From Syntrophobacteraceae bacterium (GTDB lineage: Bacteria > Desulfobacterota > Syntrophobacteria > Syntrophobacterales > Syntrophobacteraceae), in contig JARLHO010000102.1 of assembly GCA_031292215.1 (NCBI GenBank), positions 18,770 to 82,769 of the forward strand: a stretch of DNA of 64,000 bases. The letters are read 5' to 3'. How positions within the stretch are numbered: the stretch's first letter is position 1; each line of letters opens with the position of its first letter. Shown here piece after piece: positions 7,362-15,992 of the stretch. The notes beneath the pieces were generated by a model that was given only the letters and a program-made list of their open reading frames with translations, was not told where the DNA came from and did no database searches. The translations under genes were made by a program, and so were the position numbers.

Positions 7362-8957
7362 ATGGTGAACATGTCGGTGCCGAGGGTATTGGGCGAATTA
7401 CTGGCTGACAGGGTTAAAAGAAATTCCGAGAAAGTCTTTCTGCGGTTCAAGGATCAAAGTATCACCTACAAGGAAATCGATCTTTATTCCAACCGATGCG
7501 CCAACGGATTTTTGAGCATGGGGATAAGCAAAGGGGATAAAGTAAGCATAATGCTGAACAACTGCCCGGAGTTTATCTATACCTGGTTTGGTCTTGCGAA
7601 GATCGGCGCGGTCGAAGTCCCGGTCAATACGAATTACAAGGGTGAGTTTCTCCGGCACATTGTGGACCAGTCGGATTCGAAGATTCTTGTTATAGGGAGT
7701 GAATACCTGGAGCGTGTGAAGCTGATCCAGGATTCATTAGGAAAACTCACGAAGATAATCGTTATGGGGGAAGTGAAAGATGAGCAAAAGGAGGGGCTTC
7801 GCATACACCTGATGAGTTTCGACGAATTGTTCGCGGGCTCTAACGCCCCCGTTGATGTAACAGTAGAGCCCAGGGACCCCATAAGCATCATCTATACTTC
7901 CGGAACGACCGGCGTTTCCAAGGGGGCCCTGGGATGCCACAATTTCTGGATGGTTGTGACGGAAAAAATGCTCGATCACCGTGACGGAAAACAGGATGAT
8001 ATCTTTCTTACCTTTTTGCCTCTCTATCATTTCAACGCCCAAGTTCTGACGACCCTCACAGCGCTTGTGGCGGGGGCGCAGATGGTGCTCATGGACAACT
8101 TCAGCGCCTCCCGTTTCTGGGATGATATCCGCCACTATGGAGCAACGCAATTCAACTACCTGGGGGCGGTTATGCCCATACTGGCAAAGCAGCCGGAAAA
8201 GGCAAACGACGCTGAGAACCCGGCCCGAATCGGTCTTGGGGCGGGATGTCCCCCGGCTGTCATGGAGGAAGTCGAGAAAAGATTTGGAATCAAGTGTTTG
8301 GAAGGCTTTGGAATGACGGAGATCGGCATCCCGGTGCACGTAAGGGTTGACGACAGGCGCCTCGGTTCCTGCGGCAGGCCTATGGACGTATACGAGATAA
8401 AGCTTTTTGACGATGAGGACCGCGAGGTGGCGGTGGGAGATATCGGAGAGATCGTATTTCGGCCGCGCGAACCTTTCCTGATGATGTCGGAGTATTACAA
8501 CATGCCGGAGAAAACCCTGGAGGCCTGCCGAAACCTGTGGTTTCACACGGGCGACCTGGCGAAAAAAGATGAAGACGGGTACCTGTATTTTGTGGACAGG
8601 AAAAAGGATGCCCTGCGCAGAAGGGGTGAAAACATTTCCTCGTTCGAGGTGGAAAGAGCGATCAACAGACATCCGAAGGTCCTGGAATCGGCGGCCGTGG
8701 CAGTAAAGTCCGAACTCGCGGAAGACGAAGTGAAAATATGTGTGGTTCTAAAACCTGGAGAGACCCTGTCCCCGGAGGAGTTGATCACCTATTCGGTCGA
8801 GCGGATGCCTTATTTCGCCGTGCCTCGCTTTGTGGAATTCATGCAGAGTTTGCCTAAGACCCCGACTGAAAGAACGCAGAAATACCTTCTGAAGCAGGCT
8901 GGAGTAACAACAAACACCTGGGACCGGGAAAAGGCCGGGATCAAGGTGACAAGGTAG
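7362..8957 (+). CDS. AMP-forming acyl-CoA synthetase (CaiC-like)
   Basis: 531 residues of the adenylate-forming ligase family. It activates a carboxylic acid with ATP and CoA through an acyl-AMP intermediate. Motifs seen: the P-loop-like IIYTSGTTGVSKGAL, FLPLYHFNAQ, LEGFGMTEIG, WFHTGDLAKKD, and DRKKDALRRRGENISSFEVE; the C-terminal lysine region reads PTERTQKY, as in crotonobetaine/carnitine ligase-like members rather than PTGKI-type ones. AGGAG with a 5-nt spacer fixes the ATG at 7362. It lies downstream of the carboxylase genes and of the thiolase stump, which fits activation of the carboxylation product, for example a beta-keto acid (inference). Confidence 0.9.
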   Translation: MVNMSVPRVLGELLADRVKRNSEKVFLRFKDQSITYKEIDLYSNRCANGFLSMGISKGDKVSIMLNNCPEFIYTWFGLAKIGAVEVPVNTNYKGEFLRHIVDQSDSKILVIGSEYLERVKLIQDSLGKLTKIIVMGEVKDEQKEGLRIHLMSFDELFAGSNAPVDVTVEPRDPISIIYTSGTTGVSKGALGCHNFWMVVTEKMLDHRDGKQDDIFLTFLPLYHFNAQVLTTLTALVAGAQMVLMDNFSASRFWDDIRHYGATQFNYLGAVMPILAKQPEKANDAENPARIGLGAGCPPAVMEEVEKRFGIKCLEGFGMTEIGIPVHVRVDDRRLGSCGRPMDVYEIKLFDDEDREVAVGDIGEIVFRPREPFLMMSEYYNMPEKTLEACRNLWFHTGDLAKKDEDGYLYFVDRKKDALRRRGENISSFEVERAINRHPKVLESAAVAVKSELAEDEVKICVVLKPGETLSPEELITYSVERMPYFAVPRFVEFMQSLPKTPTERTQKYLLKQAGVTTNTWDREKAGIKVTR

Positions 8958-9050
8958 GCCGGCAATTTCGGTAAAGATATCGATTTTGGGCCGGATAGCC
9001 GTTTTCGTCCAGTGAGATTGCAGGCTGAAATCGACTGAAAAGGAATCCGT

Positions 9051-10283
9051 ATGGGCAAAAAGATTGTGGTGCTGGGTACGATGAACACAAAGGGGGAACA
9101 GTTGCAGTTCCTCAAAGAAGAGATCGCCTCCCGGGGTCACGAGGCTCTATTAATGGATCTTAGCATGGGAGGTCACTCAGATATTGAGGCAGATATCGCC
9201 CCTCAGGAAATCGCTCAACTAATGGGGAGGAATTTCGAGGAGTTGACGTCCTCAAAAGATCGCGCAGCGGTAACGGACATCATGAGTTCGGGTGCTATAC
9301 AAAAGGCACTGGAGCTTCTGTCCAGGGACTGTCTGCACGGCATTGTGGCCCTGGGCGGTTCCACCATGGCGCTCATGGGTTCGCAGGTCATGTCGAAGCT
9401 TCCCTTCGGAATACCCAAAGTCATCGCCACCCCGGCGGCCATGCCAGTGTATGTGGGGACATGGTTCGGGGCGACGGATATCTCCGTCATGCAGTTGATT
9501 ATGGAGATAGCCGGCATGAACGATCTCATCAAAAATGCCATCGGCCAGGTCGCGGGCGCTGTAACGGGAATGGTGGAATGTGCATTGGACTACAAAGTGC
9601 TCAAGCTTCCTTACCCGTCAATTGCGGTGACGGAAATCGGGTTTTCCGACCAATGCGCCAAGCATGTGGAAAAGCTTCTGGAGACAAGGGGCTATCACGT
9701 TTTCCCATTTCATGCCCAGGGAACGAGCGATCGAGCAATGGACAGGCTTATCTCCCAGGGTTTTTTCGACGGGGTGGTGGAGATAGTTCCGGCGGGCCTG
9801 ATCGAAGCCAGATTCAAGGGGAACAGGGCGGCAGATATGACAAGGCTCGACGCGGCCGGCGAAAGAGGCATCCCGCAGGTGTGGGCGCCGTGCTGCTTTA
9901 ATTTGACAGGGGCCGGTCCGACGAGATTTAACAGGGAAAAGTACCTGGCTTCAGGCAAAGTGCTGCCGATCGATCAAATGAGAGCCATGGCGCGATTTCC
10001 TGTTGACGAAATGCTTGTCGGAGCACAACTCTACGCCGAAAAAATCAACAAAGCCAAAGGACCTTTTAAGTTGGTCGTACCGCTTAAAGGCTGGTCTTCC
10101 TTGGACGGTCCGGGAAGTATCCTTCACGACCCCGATGAAGATCGCCTCTTTATCGACGAGCTGAAAAAGAATTTAAAAAACCAGGTGGAAATTGAAGAGG
10201 TTGACGCAAACCTCGAGGATGCGGCTACGGCCCTGGCATTAGTCAACAGCCTGGATGCAATGATGAACGTAGGGAAATCCTGA
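9051..10283 (+). CDS. Tm-1-like ATP-binding protein (UPF0261 family)
   Basis: 410 residues with the typical start KKIVVLGTMNTKGEQLQFL, then DLSMGGHSD, a LGGSTMALMGS glycine motif, and a C-terminal half with VPLKGWSSLDGPGS and DPDEDRLF. The family is named after the tomato Tm-1 resistance protein, whose N-terminal half has this fold and binds ATP; the bacterial role is not established, though members sit in degradative and sugar-phosphate clusters. AAAAGGA precedes the ATG by 6-7 nt. It follows the CoA ligase by 93 bp on the same strand and lies before the first PpsA-like gene, so it may take part in substrate activation or in metabolite repair, but no reaction is claimed. Confidence 0.85.
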   Translation: MGKKIVVLGTMNTKGEQLQFLKEEIASRGHEALLMDLSMGGHSDIEADIAPQEIAQLMGRNFEELTSSKDRAAVTDIMSSGAIQKALELLSRDCLHGIVALGGSTMALMGSQVMSKLPFGIPKVIATPAAMPVYVGTWFGATDISVMQLIMEIAGMNDLIKNAIGQVAGAVTGMVECALDYKVLKLPYPSIAVTEIGFSDQCAKHVEKLLETRGYHVFPFHAQGTSDRAMDRLISQGFFDGVVEIVPAGLIEARFKGNRAADMTRLDAAGERGIPQVWAPCCFNLTGAGPTRFNREKYLASGKVLPIDQMRAMARFPVDEMLVGAQLYAEKINKAKGPFKLVVPLKGWSSLDGPGSILHDPDEDRLFIDELKKNLKNQVEIEEVDANLEDAATALALVNSLDAMMNVGKS

Positions 10284-10450
10284 AGGGCGTCGTCAGGTCA
10301 AGATATTTGAACTACTCTTTCCTGCTCTCTTTCTAAATCACTACCTCACCTTTCCAAGCTAATGCTGGATTCTACAGGCAACCCGCAGCAATTATGCGGA
10401 GCAGTGATACGTTTTCGTCTTTTTCAGTAAGAAAGCGTACCAGGATTATA

Positions 10451-10470
10451 GATTGGCTCAATTGCCAATC
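10451..10470. promoter_or_regulatory. Inverted repeat upstream of PpsA-like gene
   Basis: GATTGGC at 10451-10457 and GCCAATC at 10464-10470 form perfect 7-bp arms with a 6-nt spacer, about 38 bp before the start of the PpsA-like gene, within a 225-bp gap. It could be an operator or a small leader hairpin. AGGAG at 10497-10501 serves as the ribosome binding site. Confidence 0.4.
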
Positions 10471-10508
10471 GTGCCAAAAAACAGAATACATTATAAGGAG
10501 AGCATGAA

Positions 10509-12206
10509 ATGGAAACGCAGAATAGTTCAAAGATATGGGACAACATCCCTGGTTTCGACTATGATGAAAGTATCGATTTGCCGGAGTTGAGTTCCTGGTT
10601 CTGGGATGGAACACACAGTATGCCCCTGCTTACGCCTATGTTCTCATGGTTTTGGATCAGGCATTGTCCGCACGGGTCTATGTACGCCGCTGAAATCCTG
10701 AGTACGCCGAGAAACAAAGGCTTTGCAATGAGGGATTACAAGGGCGGCACCTATATCGGCATGCACATTATTCGAGATGAGAAGGAGATAGAGGAGCGCA
10801 CCGTTAAGTTCAAACGGGCGATGCTGCCGTGGATAGAGGACTTCGACGGTATATGGAAAGGCCAAAGGGAAGAACTGCTGGGGTTATACGAAAAGCTCAA
10901 AGCGGTCGACGTGGACAAGGCTTCCAACATGGAACTCGTCCACCATCTCTGGGACATGATCAGTACGAATCGAAGGATGTGGGAAATACATTTTCAGGGC
11001 ATGACCGTCTCGTATACGGCCTTCATGCTGCTCGAGGACCTGGTAAAGCCCTTCGGGCTGACAAGCGAAAGCGTCGAGTTCCAGAATATGTTCCGTGGCT
11101 TTGACAACATGGTATTTCAAGTGGACAAGAAACTCGCCGGTCTCGCCAAGGATGCACGGGCAATGGGGCTGGCCGATATTATTCTGAACACGCCGACCGG
11201 GGAGACGATCGGGAAGCTCCAACAAACCGAATCCGGCAAACAGTGGCTCAAGAGCCTGCACGATGTTTTGGAAGTCGACGGCTGGCGCATGGTTCGAATG
11301 ATGGATTTCAATGAACCTTACTGGCTGGAAGAGCCCAGTACAGTGCTTTCGCCCATCAAGGCCTTTATAAAGAAAGGCGGAGACTTCGACCTCGACGAAG
11401 TACGAAACAGGTTAACGATGGAGAGGGAAAAAGCTATCAAAAGCGTACTGGAAAAGGCGGCGCCGGAGAGAAAGTCCCAATTTAACGCCCTTATCAACCT
11501 GGCCGGCAAGGCCGGGTCTTACAGTGAGGAACATGATCTTTTCTGCGAGCTTGCCTGCCATGCGGTGACTCGCCGGGGACTTCTAGGGATTGGGAGACGG
11601 TTGGCTGCGGCCGGGACCATAGACAGCCCCGATGATGTATTTTTCCTCAATCCCGACGAAGTCGAAAGAGTACTTGGCGCCCCGGAATTTCATAAAATAC
11701 AATACATTGCCGGAAGAAGGCGCAAGAGTTGGGAAGAGGTCAGACTGCAGGGCGTGCCCGCTGTCTTCACGGTTCGAACGGGGTTGCAGGAGGCGGTAGG
11801 AATGGACCTCATCCCTTCGGCTGATCCTATCATCATCAAGATAGTCGTAGGTGAACTGCCCAGAGTAAGGCATGAATTGAAGGCCGACATTTACGGGGTG
11901 TGTGGTTCACCGGGGGTCGCCGAAGGACCGGCGCGCGTAATCATGAGTTACGAGGAACTGGACCTGGTCCAGAAGGGGGAAATTCTCGTTTGCCCGGGGA
12001 CCAACCCTGCATGGTCTCCGGTGTTTGGACTGGTCGCGGCCGTGGTTTCCGACAGGGGCGGGACACTCAGTCACACTGCCATTGTGGCCAGAGAGTACGG
12101 GATACCCACACTCGTCAACACATTTACAGCAACCGCGACGATCAAGACCGGGCAGAGGATAAGGGTCGACGCGACCGAAGCCGCACTGTATATTCTGGAC
12201 AAATAA
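10509..12206 (+). CDS. PpsA-like phosphotransferase subunit with PEP-utilising mobile domain (copy 1)
   Basis: 565 residues. The C-terminal 100 residues are the swivelling phosphohistidine domain of PEP synthase/pyruvate phosphate dikinase: CGSPGVAEGPARV, CPGTNPAWSP, DRGGTLSHTAIVAREYGIP (the His in LSH is the expected phosphocarrier) and IKTGQRIRVDA. The long N-terminal, helix-rich part (WFWDGTHSMPLLTPMFSWFW start) resembles the large subunit of phenylphosphate synthase. It lacks its own ATP-grasp domain, so it would need a PpsB-like partner; the only one here is at 13197-14222. It is paralogous to 14235-15917 over its full length. Likely role (inference): transfer of a phosphoryl group from phosphohistidine to a substrate hydroxyl or enol. 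Confidence 0.8.
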   Translation: METQNSSKIWDNIPGFDYDESIDLPELSSWFWDGTHSMPLLTPMFSWFWIRHCPHGSMYAAEILSTPRNKGFAMRDYKGGTYIGMHIIRDEKEIEERTVKFKRAMLPWIEDFDGIWKGQREELLGLYEKLKAVDVDKASNMELVHHLWDMISTNRRMWEIHFQGMTVSYTAFMLLEDLVKPFGLTSESVEFQNMFRGFDNMVFQVDKKLAGLAKDARAMGLADIILNTPTGETIGKLQQTESGKQWLKSLHDVLEVDGWRMVRMMDFNEPYWLEEPSTVLSPIKAFIKKGGDFDLDEVRNRLTMEREKAIKSVLEKAAPERKSQFNALINLAGKAGSYSEEHDLFCELACHAVTRRGLLGIGRRLAAAGTIDSPDDVFFLNPDEVERVLGAPEFHKIQYIAGRRRKSWEEVRLQGVPAVFTVRTGLQEAVGMDLIPSADPIIIKIVVGELPRVRHELKADIYGVCGSPGVAEGPARVIMSYEELDLVQKGEILVCPGTNPAWSPVFGLVAAVVSDRGGTLSHTAIVAREYGIPTLVNTFTATATIKTGQRIRVDATEAALYILDK

Positions 12207-12242
12207 CAACTGCATAAAGATTGTGCAGTATCATAGCGCTCG

Positions 12243-12283
12243 AAATACACGATCAGGGCCGGCAAGGCCCTGATCGTGTATTT
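12243..12283. terminator. Bidirectional rho-independent terminator
   Basis: A perfect 18-bp stem (12243-12260 with 12266-12283, core CACGATCAGGGCC) closes a 5-nt GGCAA loop, flanked by A-tract and T-tract on the two sides. It sits between the convergent ends of the PpsA-like gene (plus) and the tandem ABM/NIPSNAP gene (minus), so it can stop transcription from both. Confidence 0.88.
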
Positions 12284-12325
12284 TATTATAAATAACCGAT
12301 ATGTGTCGCCCGGAAAGGCTTTGAT

Positions 12326-12985
12326 TTAGAATTTTTTCATCATCTGGTCAACGAGATAGGGTACCTCCACCCTTCCGGTGGGAGCCAGAACCCGGCTGCT
12401 GTAATCGGTGGCGTACTTGTTTTTGATTGTTCTCATCAGTTTTCTGTAAAGAGAGGTATCGACGGCATCGGCTACGGTGGCGATGTTTCTGGCCGTACAT
12501 TCGGCCAGAATCCTGGGGCCGCTGCCGATGATAAGCCGCCAGCCTCCCGTAAGGGGAATTTTCAATTCTTCGAGTGTCGGCATGCACTCTTCCTTGATGA
12601 ACTTCAAATGCTCTTCTTCCATCCCCCTCAAGATGTTGTAATGATGATTGAATTTTACGACGCCGGTCTGGACCCTGTAGGGGGTTTGCTGAATACGGCC
12701 CGAGGGAGCAAAGACTTTGTTGGAATAATTCCAGACATATTCGAGCAGCCTGGAGGAAAGAAGCTGATACTCCCTGGAAGAAATGGTATGGCGCAGATTC
12801 TCCGCTTCGTCAACGGTTGACAAGGCCACAATCCTTGGACCTTCCCCAATCTTCACGTAATAGCCCCCCACCAGGGGTATTCCCATTTTATACATATTCG
12901 GGATATAGTCGGCGCCGATGAATGTTACGTAATCATCGTATTTGCCGGGCATGACATCCCAGAATTGGGCAAACAGAATGGACAT
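12326..12985 (-). CDS. Tandem ABM/NIPSNAP-like protein
   Basis: 219 residues built from two similar halves of about 105 residues. Each half has a strand, a long helix, the pattern IP-L-x-GG (GIPLVGGYYV and KIPLTGGWRL), a GxGPRI turn (GEGPRIVAL and GSGPRILAE), a helix with many aromatic and basic residues, and ends SNKVFAPSGR / SSRVLAPTGR. The repeat and strand order suggest a fused pair of ferredoxin-like dimeric barrels. It is the last gene of the minus-strand PpsB/PpsA/FAD/SDR run, separated from PpsB by a 211-bp gap that holds a long inverted repeat. Function unknown; a similar small protein follows the Mo enzyme at the left end of the island. Confidence 0.65.
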   Translation of the reverse strand: MSILFAQFWDVMPGKYDDYVTFIGADYIPNMYKMGIPLVGGYYVKIGEGPRIVALSTVDEAENLRHTISSREYQLLSSRLLEYVWNYSNKVFAPSGRIQQTPYRVQTGVVKFNHHYNILRGMEEEHLKFIKEECMPTLEELKIPLTGGWRLIIGSGPRILAECTARNIATVADAVDTSLYRKLMRTIKNKYATDYSSRVLAPTGRVEVPYLVDQMMKKF

Positions 12986-13026
12986 GTTGTCTCCTTTTAT
13001 AATCGTTCACAACGAAGTCACATCTT

Positions 13027-13132
13027 TTCCTTCGTGCTCTTCGAGTTCTTCGTGGTTGACTTTTGCCCCGCAAGCCTGAGCGGACCGAAGGATTAAGATT
13101 CAACCACGAAGAACTCGAAGAACACGAAGGAA
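13027..13132. repeat. 33-bp inverted repeat of the CCACGAAG family
   Basis: Arms 13027-13059 and 13100-13132 are complementary over 33 bp with one mismatch, spacer 40 nt. The core of the right arm is CAACCACGAAGAACTCGAAG. This lies between PpsB and the ABM/NIPSNAP gene. A looser copy of the same ACCACGAAG motif, also as an inverted pair, is at 28483-28565, so this is a dispersed intergenic repeat rather than a gene-specific site. It could attenuate read-through between the two genes. Confidence 0.75.
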
Positions 13133-13196
13133 GTGTCAGGAGGCGGGCTAAAAAGCCGCGGGGTTCTTTGTGGAGAACGATTACCTCCTTTTGGAC

Positions 13197-14222
13197 CTAA
13201 ATTTCGAATATGCGTGTCATAAGCTCGGCAAGGTATTCGGATTCATTTTCTTTGGCCTTGATATATTTAGCGGGTCTTGCCTGGACCCAGTATAAGTTGT
13301 CGGGGCAACACATCGAGCAATCCAGAACCCATTCCATATCCTGAGGGCTTTGGAAATAGGATTCCACTTCTTTGGCAATCCGTACAATTTCATTTAATTC
13401 TTCAGAATCCAGGCAAGCCTTGTTTTGAATCTCCAGAGGAACGTCGGTGGTGATCGTCCCCGAGTCGTTATAGACTACCATTTTTGTCTTCTGATTGAGC
13501 GTGCACTCAACGCAGCCGTTGTTCTTATCGACAACAAACAGATCGGGATTGATTTCACCGCTGACTACGCTTTCACCCAGTCCCCAGTTTCCTTCCACCA
13601 CGACTTTGGACATATCCCCGGTAGTGGGCTGGACGGTTAAAACTACCCCGGCCGCTTTGGCCTCCACCATCTTCAGTACCGCAACGCCTATGGGGGCCTT
13701 TTCCACAGCCATTCCCTTCTCCAGGCGGAAGGATATTGCGCGGGTCGTAAAGGCGCTTCCCCAGACCTGAATCACCTTGTGGACGACCGCCTCCCTGCCT
13801 CGCACGTTGAGGTAGGTCTCCATTTGTCCCGGCATGCTGACCGCACCGCTCGAACGAACGGCAACGGCAATTTCCCCGCCTCCAGCCAGTTTTTTCAAGT
13901 CATCATAATACTGGAACAGTTCTTCTCGCATGCCGTCGGGCATCTTTTTCGACTCGACAATATTGCGAATGGTCTCGCTCGCTTTCACCTGGTTCTTAAT
14001 GCTTTTCAAATCATCGAGGTGCTGTTCAACATATCTGCGGATGTCCTCTCCGGCCCCGGTTTCAGCCATGAACCGCTCGTAGCCGTCCACCGAGATTGCA
14101 AATCCGGGAGGGATTCTCATGCCCAGTCGAGTCATTTCACCCAGGTTGGCGCATTTTTTACCCACCAGTTCATTGTGTCCACTGCTGATTTCCTCAAACC
14201 AGTAAAGCCATTTTTCGCTCAT
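13197..14222 (-). CDS. PpsB-like ATP-grasp subunit (PEP synthase N-terminal domain)
   Basis: 341 residues from the ATG at 14222; a GTG at 14231 also opens the frame but GGGAG lies 8 nt before the ATG, which is preferred. It is the ATP-binding half of PEP synthase: VGKKCANLGEMTRLG, VAVRSSGAVSMPGQMETYL, GVVLTVQPTTGDMS, EGNWGLGESVVSGE, and a final DMEWVLD and LYWVQARPAK. The PEP-binding and swivelling domains are absent and are supplied by the upstream gene (14235-15917; 12-nt gap from its stop to this ATG). This split resembles phenylphosphate synthase of Thauera aromatica, where PpsB loads phosphate from ATP onto the PpsA histidine. The third, CBS-domain subunit PpsC is not in this operon. Confidence 0.87.
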   Translation of the reverse strand: MSEKWLYWFEEISSGHNELVGKKCANLGEMTRLGMRIPPGFAISVDGYERFMAETGAGEDIRRYVEQHLDDLKSIKNQVKASETIRNIVESKKMPDGMREELFQYYDDLKKLAGGGEIAVAVRSSGAVSMPGQMETYLNVRGREAVVHKVIQVWGSAFTTRAISFRLEKGMAVEKAPIGVAVLKMVEAKAAGVVLTVQPTTGDMSKVVVEGNWGLGESVVSGEINPDLFVVDKNNGCVECTLNQKTKMVVYNDSGTITTDVPLEIQNKACLDSEELNEIVRIAKEVESYFQSPQDMEWVLDCSMCCPDNLYWVQARPAKYIKAKENESEYLAELMTRIFEI

Positions 14223-14234
14223 GAACGTCACTCC

Positions 14235-15917
14235 CTAGCTACCCATAATGAACGCAACGCCGAGATTTGCATCCACCTTGAGTCGCTGGCCTGTCCGTAT
14301 CTTCGATGTACCGCCATTTACGTTCATCAATACGGGGATCCCGTATTCCCTGCCAATAACGGCCGCATGGGAAAGAATGGCCCCACGTTCGATGATGACC
14401 CCCCTTATCATCGAGAAGACCGGGGTCCAATTGGGGGAGGTAGCCGCGGCCACGAGGATTTCCCCCTCCTCGACGAGATCAAAGTCATCTTCGTTCAGGA
14501 TTACCCTTGCCCTGCCTTCGGCCACACCGGGAGAACCGCAAGTCCCATAGAGGTCGGCTTTCAGTTCCGGCCTTACCTGCGGCATGGTCCCCACCACCAC
14601 CTTTAGAGCGAGAGGGTCCATGGATTGGAGCAGGAGTTTGACCGCCATATCCATGTCAAAACCTTCTTTGAGCAGGGCAGAGGGGTTGGGGGACTGCTGC
14701 CATTCCTGCCACTGGGCCTTTCGACGCTCGACGATGTGACGCAAGTCGAACTGGTCGGGATTTATTCCTGCTCTGCGAATTTCATCGGGTATGAGAAAAA
14801 AGACATCGTCGGGTTCTGCTATAGCTCCTTTGGCGGCAAACCGCCTGCCGATTCCGAGCACGGAGCGGCGGACAAGAGCGTGCATGTACAGGTCCAGGTA
14901 GAGGTCGTGCTCTTCGCTAAAAACACCGCTCTTCTGGGCCAGGACCATCAACCTCTGGAACCAGCTTCGCTGTTCGCCGGGCACTTTGGCCAGAACGGCT
15001 TTTTCGGCTTCCTGACGCTTTCCGGAGAGCCTTGCGCGCTCTTCGTCGAGATTGAAGTTTGCTCCCGTTCTTAAGAATTGCCTGATGTTTACCAGGGGGG
15101 GGGTAGGCTCTTCGAGCCAGGTAGGCATGTTGATCTCGGCCATTCGTTCCATGCGCCAGCCTTCAAGATTCATGAGGGCCATGAAATCTTTCAAAAATTT
15201 CCGGCCCTTTACCGTTTGTTCGAGCCTGGCCTTTATTTCGGAAGGCTTACCGTCGAGGAACGCACCGGCCAGGCCCTCCTCGCGAACTCTTTGGGAGAAC
15301 TCCCACAGTTGACGGTTGAGTTGGAAGACTTTGTTGTCAAATCCGGTGACCAGGGCCTGAAAGACAGGGGATGTATCGTCTATTTCGGCCAGGTCGCGAC
15401 ACATATTTTCGAAAAGAACATAGGCGACATAAGTGCCGTAGATCATGAGCATGTGTATTTCCCACATGCGGCGGCACGTATTTATGGTCTCTTCAAAGTT
15501 GTCCAGGAGTTCGATATTGGACGCATGGTCGAGATCGAGGGCTTTCAGATTCTCGTAGCGCCCCACCATCTCCTGGATATACCCGTCCCATATCCCGTCA
15601 TAGTCCTGGATGAAAGGGAGGATGGCATGACGGAATTGGATCTGTCTATTATGCATTTCTTCCAGGGACTTGGGCTGCAATACGCACCAGTAGCCGCCAC
15701 CCCGGTGAAAACGCCAATCCCAGCCCTTGATGGTCGGCAGGCTCAATTTTTCCGCCCCGTACTGCATGCCGTGACGACAGAGATTTACCCAAAACCAGCC
15801 AAACATGGGGGTCCAGGGGGGCACCGAATGAGTGCTGTCCAGGAACCAGTAAGGGGAGTGTTCAAAATCGCTCTGAGGATCGAATTCCAGCGCGGGCACA
15901 ACATCATAGACCTTCAT
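14235..15917 (-). CDS. PpsA-like phosphotransferase subunit (copy 2)
   Basis: 560 residues, full-length paralogue of 10509-12206. It opens with the same aromatic-rich block (WFLDSTHSVPPWTPMFGWFW), has the shared helical middle (LVRRSVLGIGRRFAAKGAI; DDVFFLIPDEI) and ends with the mobile phosphohistidine domain: CGSPGVAEGRARV, ERGAILSHAAVIGREYGIP and IRTGQRLKVDA. AAGGA lies 6 nt before the ATG. Being directly followed by the ATP-grasp gene, this copy is the obvious catalytic partner; copy 1 could be an alternative acceptor-specific subunit sharing the same ATP-grasp protein (inference). Acceptor unknown. Phenol is the acceptor in Thauera, but no UbiD-type phenylphosphate carboxylase genes are in the window. 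Confidence 0.85.
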   Translation of the reverse strand: MKVYDVVPALEFDPQSDFEHSPYWFLDSTHSVPPWTPMFGWFWVNLCRHGMQYGAEKLSLPTIKGWDWRFHRGGGYWCVLQPKSLEEMHNRQIQFRHAILPFIQDYDGIWDGYIQEMVGRYENLKALDLDHASNIELLDNFEETINTCRRMWEIHMLMIYGTYVAYVLFENMCRDLAEIDDTSPVFQALVTGFDNKVFQLNRQLWEFSQRVREEGLAGAFLDGKPSEIKARLEQTVKGRKFLKDFMALMNLEGWRMERMAEINMPTWLEEPTPPLVNIRQFLRTGANFNLDEERARLSGKRQEAEKAVLAKVPGEQRSWFQRLMVLAQKSGVFSEEHDLYLDLYMHALVRRSVLGIGRRFAAKGAIAEPDDVFFLIPDEIRRAGINPDQFDLRHIVERRKAQWQEWQQSPNPSALLKEGFDMDMAVKLLLQSMDPLALKVVVGTMPQVRPELKADLYGTCGSPGVAEGRARVILNEDDFDLVEEGEILVAAATSPNWTPVFSMIRGVIIERGAILSHAAVIGREYGIPVLMNVNGGTSKIRTGQRLKVDANLGVAFIMGS

Positions 15918-15992
15918 AGCTGTCCTTCCGGTCGTTGTTCTATCATGGGCGAAGTTGTTCGGTTCGCCGACTTTCCTGTCGGGTTTTGCACT

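Noticed and set aside
10509..14222. True phenylphosphate synthase
   Set aside because: No PpsC, no phenylphosphate carboxylase genes, and two divergent PpsA copies; the acceptor cannot be assumed to be phenol.
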